5,613 nucleotides of DNA from Spirochaetaceae bacterium (GTDB lineage Bacteria > Spirochaetota > Spirochaetia > Treponematales > Breznakiellaceae), in assembly GCA_031283025.1 (NCBI GenBank), contig JAITCP010000147.1, forward strand, positions 1-5,613. Direction: 5' to 3'. Numbering within the stretch: position 1 is the first letter of the stretch; each line of letters opens with the position of its first letter. This document shows positions 1-5,427 of this stretch, one piece after another. The notes beneath the pieces were generated by a model. That model ran no database searches. It saw nothing but the letters and a program-made list of their open reading frames with translations, and was not told the origin of the DNA. A program made the position numbers and the translations under genes.

Positions 1-471
1 CAGAATAAAATGGACTACACGGTGATAGGGGATACCGTCAACCTCGCTTCGCGGCTTGAAGGGATTACCAAGTATTACCACCAGACTATCATCGTATCGG
101 AATATATTTATAACGCGGCCAAGGACGATTTTATTTTCCGAAAGGCCGACAGCGTGCGTGTAAAGGGAAAAGATCATCCTGTAGGGCTTTATACGGTGTA
201 TTCCGCCTTTCGTGATGAAGCGGAGGAGGGGATGCCCGCCGTTCTGGTTATCGACAGGGAAGCCCTGGATCAGTACAACAAGGGGCTTAAACTCTATGCC
301 ATGCGTGAATTTGAAATGGCAAAACAGTATTTTAGTAAAGCTCTGTACCTTGAAGAAAAAGCGGGCAAGTCAGACTACCTTGCGTCGCTGTACCTTTCCC
401 GAATTGATGAATTTCTGGCTAATCCTCCTCCGCCTGATTGGGATGCTACTATTACCATGACAGAAAAGTGA
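1..471 (+). CDS. Class III adenylate/guanylate cyclase, C-terminal part (5' end outside window)
   Basis: This is the C-terminal end of a class III nucleotide cyclase, which makes cAMP (or cGMP) from the nucleoside triphosphate. The reading frame is open to the left edge; the ATG at 10 lies inside the catalytic domain and is not the start. The first 20 in-window residues carry the DYTVIGDTVNLASRLE block. Its first Asp is at the usual purine-recognition position, and the Asn and Arg of VNLASR (in-window residues 14 and 18) are the transition-state-stabilising pair, so the visible half of the active site looks intact. The metal-binding aspartates would lie upstream. The domain ends near residue 70. 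A TPR-like helical tail follows (about 88-138) and then a PPPPDWD motif, a C-terminal layout I recall from spirochaete cyclases. The stop is at 469-471, with no clear terminator hairpin after it. AC versus GC specificity cannot be settled from this fragment. Confidence 0.9.
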   Translation, partial: QNKMDYTVIGDTVNLASRLEGITKYYHQTIIVSEYIYNAAKDDFIFRKADSVRVKGKDHPVGLYTVYSAFRDEAEEGMPAVLVIDREALDQYNKGLKLYAMREFEMAKQYFSKALYLEEKAGKSDYLASLYLSRIDEFLANPPPPDWDATITMTEK

Positions 472-508
472 TTGGTCCGGAAAAAATTCACACATTTAAA
501 AAATTCCC

Positions 509-538
509 TTGACATCCCTCAAAACGACATGATATATT
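509..538 (+). promoter_or_regulatory. Sigma-70-type promoter of the rfu operon
   Basis: A perfect -35 hexamer TTGACA (509-514) is followed after 18 nt by TATATT (533-538), which matches the TATAAT -10 box at 5 of 6 positions. TG at 530-531 adds an extended -10 (TGaTATATT). Transcription would start near 544-546, exactly where the P1 helix of the riboswitch begins, so the mRNA would carry almost nothing 5' of the aptamer. The agreement between promoter and aptamer position supports both calls. No mapped start is available. Confidence 0.75.
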
Positions 539-544
539 TGTATA

Positions 545-704
545 GATTTTCAGGGTCGGGTGCGATGTTTAGAACCGCAGGGTTATAAACACAATTCCCT
601 ACCGGCGGTATAGCCCGCGAGCGTGCATGATCGGTTTGATGGTCATGCGTGCAGAGTCCGGTGAAATTCCGGCGCCGACGGTTATAGTCCGGATGGAAGA
701 AAAT
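545..704 (+). promoter_or_regulatory. FMN riboswitch aptamer (RFN element)
   Basis: This is an FMN-binding leader RNA controlling the downstream riboflavin transporter. The conserved RFN blocks appear in order: GGGTCGGGTG, AATTCCCTACCGGCGGT, AGCCCGCGAGC, CCGGTGAAATTCCGG, GCCGACGG and AGTCCGGATGG. Helices that can be drawn are P1 546-551/699-704, P2 558-560/597-599, P3 605-608/615-618, the variable P4 625-632/641-648 (one GU pair), P5 658-661/669-672 with the canonical UGAAAUU loop, and P6 677-679/687-689. Loop L2 is atypical: where the consensus has UGAAAUU, this RNA carries a roughly 30-nt insertion that folds as its own hairpin. It matches the RF00050 family by recognition; a covariance-model search was not run. 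FMN binding is expected to lower expression of rfuABCD. Confidence 0.95.
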
Positions 705-779
705 GCAGCGTGCTATAATTACGCCCTTCCTGTATAAACCAATCCTGAAAATCCCAATAATCAATCTTTTGGAGGTTTT
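705..779 (+). promoter_or_regulatory. Riboswitch expression platform and rfuA ribosome binding site
   Basis: This stretch links the aptamer to rfuA and contains the Shine-Dalgarno GGAGG (771-775), 4 nt before the ATG. Two competing pairings can be drawn. Nt 742-753 are complementary to 545-556 (12 bp, one GU), which overlaps the 5' strand of P1. Nt 736-740 and 743-745 pair with 774-778 and 771-773, burying the whole Shine-Dalgarno across a 2-nt bulge. The two share nt 743-745 and cannot coexist. This suggests translational repression when FMN stabilises P1. No GC-rich hairpin followed by a U-run is present, so Rho-independent attenuation is unlikely. The pairing is from inspection, not an energy calculation. 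Confidence 0.65.
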
Positions 780-1808
780 ATGAAACGTCTATTGTTCAGG
801 GCGCTTGTCCTTGGAGTAGTGGTTGTTTTTGCGCTTGCCTGCAAAAACAAGGAGCCTGCCGGGGAAGCCCAAACAGCTAAGGCCATTGGTGTTTTTGTTC
901 CCGGTGTAAGTTCCGGCAGTCCGGTATACGAGATGCTTGTCGAGGGCGTGCTGGCGGCGGCGGAACAGTACAATGCCGGCAGGGTAACGGTAACGGTTAT
1001 CGAGGGGGGCTACAATCAGGCCGAGTGGGAAAACAAAATTACCGCCATGACGGCTTCCGGCTCCTACAACCTGATTGTTTCTTCCAATCCTTCCCTGCCG
1101 GACATTGTTTCCAAAGTGTCCGAACAATTTCCCGATCAACATTTTCTGCTTCTTGACGGCGAGATGAAGGGGAACTCCCGTGTGTACACGCTGCGCTATA
1201 ACCAGCGTGAACAGGCGTACATGGCCGGATACATCGCCGCCCTGCAAACGGAAACTGAACAGAACGGCGCGCAGCGGCGGATAGGGCTTGTGGCTGCCCA
1301 GGAATATCCGGTAATGAACAACATTATCCTGCCCGGTTTTCTTGAAGGAGCCAGAGCAGTACATTCTTCTTATGAAGTTGATTTCCGCATTGTGGGCAAC
1401 TGGTACGATGCGGCGAAAGCCGGGGAACTGGCGGCGGACATGATCCAGGGCGGGGTGCGTGCACTGCTCTGCATAGCCGGAGGCGCCAATGAAGGCGTGG
1501 TAAACGCTGCAAACCGGCGGAACGCGAAAGTGGTTTGGTTTGACAGTAACGGTTACAACGTCAATCCCGGTACGGTAATAGGCAGTTCCGTTATACGCCA
1601 GGATATTGCCGCCTGCAATCAGGTTCTGCGTTATCTTGAAGGGGCGCTTCCTTTTGGGAGCGCCGAGGTCATGGGCGTTAATGACGGTTATGTGGACTTT
1701 ATCCAGGATGATCCTGTTTACCTTGAAACGGTTCCGGCGGAAATCAGGGAAAAGCAGGCGGCCATGATCGAAAGAATCCGTTCGGGAGCATTAGCGCTGT
1801 TTCCTTAA
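780..1808 (+). CDS. rfuA: Riboflavin-binding lipoprotein of ABC transporter (BMP/PnrA family), RfuA
   Basis: This is the substrate-binding component of a riboflavin ABC importer, anchored by lipid at the outer face of the inner membrane. The N-terminus is a lipoprotein signal: MKR, a hydrophobic stretch (residues 8-20) and a relaxed spirochaetal lipobox ALAC with acceptor Cys21. A short polar linker leads to a type I periplasmic-binding fold of the BMP family (about 34-340). Visible BMP features are the first strand IGVFVPG (36-42), the NLIVSSNP edge (97-104), AYMAGYIAAL (146-155), GFLEGARAV (186-194), the W208 segment with the following Ala-rich helix, and VVWFDSNGYN (251-260). Length (342 aa) is normal. 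The BMP family also includes purine-nucleoside binders such as PnrA. Riboflavin is assigned because an FMN riboswitch directly precedes the gene and because the four-gene order matches Treponema rfuABCD, where RfuA (TP0298) is known to bind riboflavin. The start is set by the GGAGG at 771 and the signal peptide. Confidence 0.9.
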   Translation: MKRLLFRALVLGVVVVFALACKNKEPAGEAQTAKAIGVFVPGVSSGSPVYEMLVEGVLAAAEQYNAGRVTVTVIEGGYNQAEWENKITAMTASGSYNLIVSSNPSLPDIVSKVSEQFPDQHFLLLDGEMKGNSRVYTLRYNQREQAYMAGYIAALQTETEQNGAQRRIGLVAAQEYPVMNNIILPGFLEGARAVHSSYEVDFRIVGNWYDAAKAGELAADMIQGGVRALLCIAGGANEGVVNAANRRNAKVVWFDSNGYNVNPGTVIGSSVIRQDIAACNQVLRYLEGALPFGSAEVMGVNDGYVDFIQDDPVYLETVPAEIREKQAAMIERIRSGALALFP

Positions 1809-1815
1809 GACAGCG

Positions 1816-1842
1816 ATGCCGGAACTACAAGGGATATGGTAG
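1816..1842 (+). other. Eight-codon mini-ORF overlapping the rfuB start
   Basis: An ATG at 1816 opens an 8-codon frame (MPELQGIW) whose TAG (1840-1842) lies just past the rfuB ATG at 1836. It is out of frame with rfuB, and its sequence is an imperfect copy of the first codons of rfuB (MVELKGIR). No convincing ribosome site precedes it. It may be only a by-product of a 20-bp duplication, or it may help deliver ribosomes to rfuB, whose own Shine-Dalgarno is very close to its start. Expression is not shown. Confidence 0.25.
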
Positions 1843-3431
1843 AACTAAAGGGGATACGGAAGTATTTTTACTCCAACGGAGTCAGTGCGCTTGACGGAGC
1901 GGATTTTAATCTGCGTGAAGAGGAGATTCACGCCCTGTTGGGGGAAAACGGCGCGGGCAAATCAATCCTGATGCACATCATGGCGGGTTTTACAAAACCC
2001 GGCGCTCCGGGGTCCGAGCCCGGACTGATTCTGGTAAACGGAAAGGAACAGCGTTTTACATCCCCCGCCCGTGCCCTTGCCGCGGGAATCGGCATGGTTT
2101 GCCAACATCCTCACCATATTCCGGGCTTTTCGGTCTGGGAAAACTGCATCGTCGGATCAAAGGAGCGGCCTCCCTTTTGGCTGAACCGCCGCCGCTGCCA
2201 TGAGCAGATCCGGGAACTAAACAGCCGCTTCCGGTTTGATTTGCCCATAGACAGTCCGGCGGAAACTCTTACGGTAAGCCAGGGGCAAAAGGCGGCGATC
2301 CTTACCATGCTTCTGCGGAACGTACAGTACCTTATCTTTGACGAACCTACCGCCGTACTTACTCCCGCTGAGACACAAAATCTTTTTGAACTTTTTGAAA
2401 CACTGCGGGATCAAGGCAAGGGGATTGTTTTGATTTCCCATAAACTTGAAGAAACCCTGAAAATCGCCGACAGGGTAACGGTACTCCGGCAGGGAAAAAC
2501 GCGGATGTGCTGTTCGCCGGGCGATCTTTCAAACGACGAATTCTATAACTGCATCTTCACAGATGATTCGATTGCTTCCACAGCGTTAACAACCGGAATT
2601 TCCGGTACGGCTTCCGTAACACAACAAGTACATTTTACTCCTTCCACGACAACAAAGGGGGGTAAACAAGATGTTCCGGTTCTTTCATTGCGTAACTTTA
2701 CGGTAACTGTTCCGGGCCGCCCGCTGATCCGGGGGATCAATCTGGAATTAAAACGCGGCGTCGTTATGGGCATTGCCGGAGTGCGGGACAGCGGACTTGA
2801 AACGCTGGAACTGGCACTGACGGGATTTCTGCCGTCGTCGGGAACGCTACGGATTAACGGAACGGAGCTTTACCGTACAGCGCGTAAAACAGCGCAAAGG
2901 GTCAGGAGTTTCCGCAGCGCGGGGGGCTCATACCTGGGCACCCGGAACGAGGGAGTGATGCTTCCCATCCGGGATTTGCTGCTTATCCACTCCCACCGCC
3001 GTTTTCATGACTCCGGTTTTTTGGAGCGTTCAAAAATCAACCTGTGGATTGGCTCGATCATGGCGGCGGCAGAGCTGCCCTGTAAAGCCAATGGGCAGGG
3101 CAGCGCGCTCTCTGGCGGCCAATTACAGCGGCTCCTTTTAACCAGAGAAACGGCGGAGCAGGGCGATCTTCTGGTACTCTCCGATCCGGGCCGCAATCTG
3201 GACCGGCAGTACCGGGAAAAAATCGCCGCCTTGTTACGGGAAAAAGCCGCAGAAGGAAAATCGGCGCTGATCTTTTCTACCGATGTAGAAGAACTCCTTG
3301 CCTTTGCCGATTCCGTTGCCGTACTAAGGGACGGCGTTTTTTCCCGCGTGATTGACTTGAACGGCAGTGATGGCCGGAGAAAAGATCAAGTTCAGGAAAC
3401 GATACGCGAAGCGATGGTAGGCACGGCATGA
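1836..3431 (+). CDS. rfuB: Riboflavin ABC transporter ATPase with two ABC domains, RfuB
   Basis: This is a double ATPase of the BMP/simple-sugar (YufO/RbsA-like) class that energises the RfuC-RfuD permease. Domain 1 (about 1-235) has Walker A GENGAGKS (36-43, followed by Ile44 where Thr is usual), Q-loop Gln90, signature region LTVSQGQ (145-151, where the family has LSVGQQQ), Walker B YLIFDE (165-170) and H-loop His202. A long Ser/Thr-rich linker covers about 241-278. Domain 2 (about 281-525) has a degenerate Walker A, GVRDSGLE (315-322), with no Lys; a canonical LSGGQ signature (425-429); a Walker B region LLVLSD with Ser and Asp in place of the usual Asp-Glu; and Thr482 at the H-loop position. 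A degenerate second domain is usual for this class. The start at 1836 is the only one available: the frame upstream runs to the rfuA stop with no other start codon. AAGGG lies only 2 nt before the ATG, an unusually short spacing. Length, 531 aa, is normal. Confidence 0.9.
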   Translation: MVELKGIRKYFYSNGVSALDGADFNLREEEIHALLGENGAGKSILMHIMAGFTKPGAPGSEPGLILVNGKEQRFTSPARALAAGIGMVCQHPHHIPGFSVWENCIVGSKERPPFWLNRRRCHEQIRELNSRFRFDLPIDSPAETLTVSQGQKAAILTMLLRNVQYLIFDEPTAVLTPAETQNLFELFETLRDQGKGIVLISHKLEETLKIADRVTVLRQGKTRMCCSPGDLSNDEFYNCIFTDDSIASTALTTGISGTASVTQQVHFTPSTTTKGGKQDVPVLSLRNFTVTVPGRPLIRGINLELKRGVVMGIAGVRDSGLETLELALTGFLPSSGTLRINGTELYRTARKTAQRVRSFRSAGGSYLGTRNEGVMLPIRDLLLIHSHRRFHDSGFLERSKINLWIGSIMAAAELPCKANGQGSALSGGQLQRLLLTRETAEQGDLLVLSDPGRNLDRQYREKIAALLREKAAEGKSALIFSTDVEELLAFADSVAVLRDGVFSRVIDLNGSDGRRKDQVQETIREAMVGTA

Positions 3432-4459
3432 AAAAAAATTCTCTGTTTCAGGCGAATCTGCTCTTTACCTTTTTAATTCCGTTGGCAATAGTTTTTATTA
3501 TTCCGGTTATTTTTATTTTTGCCGGATCGGATCGTCCCGCCGAAATACTGGCGGTTTTTTTTACCGGCCCCTGGTCCAATCGCTGGTTTTTGGGAAACAC
3601 CCTGGACAGCATGTCCCTGCTGCTTACCGCTTCGCTGGGAGCGCTTGCCGCTTTTCGCGGCGGATGCTTTAACCTGGGCGGGGAAGGGCAACTCTACCTT
3701 GGAGGCTGCGCCGCCGCAGTCGCGCTCCTGAACGGAAGCGGCATACCGGGCCCCGTTATGCTGCTTCTGGCGGCACTGACGGCGGCGGCGTCAGGCGGCC
3801 TCATGGGCGGCGTTTCGGGATTGCTGAGGAAACAATTCGGGGCAAACGAGTTAATCACTTCTTTCCTTCTGTCCGCCGCCCTGATTCCTGCCGGAGATTA
3901 TCTTGTTTCGGCGGTGCTCCGCAATCCGGAATCAAATCTTTTGGCAACGGACACATTCGCCCCTGAACGGCTTTTACCCAAAATACTCCCCCCTTCAAGC
4001 CTCTCCGTTTCGATCATCATTGCTGTGGCGCTTGTCTTTTTGTTCCATCTGTTTATCCACCGCACCGTAGCTGGTTACCGGTTTCGCATTGCCGGGGCCG
4101 CTCCCGATCTTGCCCTGTTCGGCGGTATAGATGCGGACAAGCGTTTTGTGCCCGGCATGGCCGTGTCAGGATGCTTCGCGGGCCTTACCGGTTTTTTTGC
4201 CGTCGCAGGAACTTACGGCAAATGCTATCAGGGGTTTTCCGGCGGCCTGGGCTGGGATGCAATCGCCCTGGCCCTCATTGCGGGGAACGAGCCGCTGTTC
4301 CTTTTTCCGGCAGTGTTTGTCTTTGGCGCGGCGCGGGCCGGAGCCGGTGCGGCGATGCTTCAGGCGGGTTTTGGTTTTGAAACTGCGGCCTTTATTCAGG
4401 CAGCGATCCTTTTACTGGCAGCCACAGGGAGCCGTCATCTTAGGGGGAGGGGGCTGTGA
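3428..4459 (+). CDS. rfuC: Riboflavin ABC transporter permease, RfuC
   Basis: This inner-membrane permease of the branched-chain/BMP-type transporter family (BPD_transp_2; YufP-like) should form half of the riboflavin channel with RfuD. It has a hydrophobic N-terminal segment (11-32) and about eight further membrane spans, near 58-75, 88-104, 109-131, 142-163, 191-212, 242-262, 274-300 and 306-332. Family landmarks are FNLGGEGQ (81-88), matching the FNIGxEGQ motif of this permease class; GANELITSFLLS (138-149), matching the NExxxxLxLN region; and GLGWDAIALALIAGNEP (273-289), near the C-terminal end. Length, 343 aa, is typical. The ATG sits in ATGA, overlapping the rfuB stop by 4 nt, and only a weak GG-rich sequence precedes it, so translation is probably coupled to rfuB. 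An A8 run directly follows the start codon. Confidence 0.9.
   Translation: MKKNSLFQANLLFTFLIPLAIVFIIPVIFIFAGSDRPAEILAVFFTGPWSNRWFLGNTLDSMSLLLTASLGALAAFRGGCFNLGGEGQLYLGGCAAAVALLNGSGIPGPVMLLLAALTAAASGGLMGGVSGLLRKQFGANELITSFLLSAALIPAGDYLVSAVLRNPESNLLATDTFAPERLLPKILPPSSLSVSIIIAVALVFLFHLFIHRTVAGYRFRIAGAAPDLALFGGIDADKRFVPGMAVSGCFAGLTGFFAVAGTYGKCYQGFSGGLGWDAIALALIAGNEPLFLFPAVFVFGAARAGAGAAMLQAGFGFETAAFIQAAILLLAATGSRHLRGRGL
4442..4453 (+). promoter_or_regulatory. Ribosome binding site of rfuD
   Basis: The purine run AGGGGGAGGGGG immediately before the overlapping GTG/TGA junction contains GGAGG (4446-4450) 5 nt from the GTG at 4456. It sits inside the last codons of rfuC, encodes part of the RGRG tail, and decides the GTG start over any downstream codon. 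Confidence 0.7.
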
Positions 4460-5346
4460 TCGATTTTTTTGACCGGCTTTTTTCTTCCGCCGCTCCCCTC
4501 GTCATCGCTTCCACCGGAGCCCTCTTTACCGAACTGGCGGGAGTGCTGGGAATTTTTACAGAAGGATTTATGAGCGCCGGGGCGTTTTTTTTCTGGGTTA
4601 TCACAGCACGGACAGGATCGGCTTTTTGCGGAATGGCGGCAAGCGCCGCCGCCGCAGGTTTTGCCGGATGGGCGCTTGCGCACTTTGTGCGGAAAACCCA
4701 TGCCAATCCTTTTATTGCCGGTCTGGCCGTCAACATTGCCGCCGGAGGAATAACCGATGCCCTTTCTACGCTGTGGTTCGGAACCAAAGGCGTGCTGCGC
4801 AATCCGGACTTTGCCGCTCTCCGATCCCTTAACATTCCCGTTATTGGAAAAATCCCTCTTTTGGGTTCCGTTGTTTCAGGCCATGAAATTTCTGTTTATG
4901 TTTCCTGGCTTACCGTGATTGCCGCCGCGCTTTTCATTCGCCGCACTTCCTGGGGAATGAGGCTCCGCGCGTCGGGGCTTTCCCCGCAGGCGGCCAGAGA
5001 GCGGGGCATACGGCCCGGCCTGTACTGGGAAGCTGCCTGGGCGGCCTCGGCGTTTCTTGCGGCCATTGCCGGAGCTTTTCTGTGTTACCGAATTGGCTCT
5101 TATACGCCGGGGGGCATTGCAGGCCGGGGATGGATCAGCCTGGCTGCGGTGTACCTGGGTTTCCGCCATGCGGGAGGTGTCTTTGCCGCTTCCTTGATCT
5201 TCGCCTTGGCGGAGATGTCTGCGCTGTCTCTTCAAGGTTTTGCAAAAATTCCCTCCACAGCTTTGCTCGGCCTTCCCCATGCACTGGCGTTGCTGCTCTA
5301 TGTTTTTTCCCGGTGGATCAAAAATCGGAGTAAGAATTTTACCTGA
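4456..5346 (+). CDS. rfuD: Riboflavin ABC transporter permease, RfuD
   Basis: This is the second inner-membrane permease of the riboflavin importer (BPD_transp_2; YufQ-like), expected to pair with RfuC. It starts at GTG (4456), overlapping the rfuC TGA by 4 nt and preceded by a strong GGAGG. Membrane spans are visible near residues 11-30, 39-50, 55-78, 85-104, 146-162, 190-210, 226-252 and 268-286. Family landmarks are TELAGVLGIFTEGFMSAGAF (25-44), a drifted form of the SERxGVxNIGxEGxMLxGA block; NPFIAGLAVNIAAGGITD (84-101); and TPGGIAGRGWISLAAVYLG (217-235), the highly conserved AGRGxIALAA loop of YufQ-type permeases. Length, 296 aa, is usual. The NIG-EG block is less conserved than in RfuC. 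It is the last gene of the operon, and no convincing terminator follows. Confidence 0.9.
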   Translation: MIDFFDRLFSSAAPLVIASTGALFTELAGVLGIFTEGFMSAGAFFFWVITARTGSAFCGMAASAAAAGFAGWALAHFVRKTHANPFIAGLAVNIAAGGITDALSTLWFGTKGVLRNPDFAALRSLNIPVIGKIPLLGSVVSGHEISVYVSWLTVIAAALFIRRTSWGMRLRASGLSPQAARERGIRPGLYWEAAWAASAFLAAIAGAFLCYRIGSYTPGGIAGRGWISLAAVYLGFRHAGGVFAASLIFALAEMSALSLQGFAKIPSTALLGLPHALALLLYVFSRWIKNRSKNFT

Positions 5347-5382
5347 GATATTTCATACGGAGGGTTCACTCGCAAATTATCT

Positions 5383-5402
5383 CACGGAGAAACACGGAGA
5401 AC
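5383..5402. repeat. Tandem 10-bp repeat, CACGGAGAA(A/C) x2
   Basis: Two head-to-tail copies, CACGGAGAAA (5383-5392) and CACGGAGAAC (5393-5402), sit in the gap between rfuD and the convergent CHAT gene, with a related CGGAGGGTTCAC 20-odd bases upstream. On the other strand it reads as alternating TTCTCCGTG, resembling CTCCGTG-rich motifs that I recall as scattered between genes in various bacterial genomes. Whether it is dispersed in this genome cannot be seen here. Confidence 0.5.
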
Positions 5403-5427
5403 AACAGCTTGCTTACAATTCTCCCCT

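Noticed and set aside
708..724. GCGT/ACGC hairpin after the aptamer as an intrinsic terminator
   Set aside because: Four base pairs and no following U-run; the platform fits translational control better.
519..764. 81-codon minus-strand open frame across the leader region
   Set aside because: It overlaps the promoter and riboswitch, and its translation has no recognisable domain.
789..1364. 191-codon open frame on the minus strand inside rfuA
   Set aside because: It is wholly antisense to a well-supported lipoprotein gene, shows no recognisable domain, and is typical of shadow frames in GC-rich coding DNA.
5344..5384. Inverted repeat TGAGATA (5344-5350) / TATCTCA (5378-5384) after rfuD as an operon terminator
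   Set aside because: Only 7 AT-rich base pairs, a 27-nt loop and no U-run; not a convincing Rho-independent terminator.
5396..5424. Inverted repeat GGAGAA / TTCTCC as terminator of the CHAT gene
   Set aside because: Six base pairs with a 17-nt loop and no T-tract on either strand; it overlaps the tandem repeat, which explains one arm.
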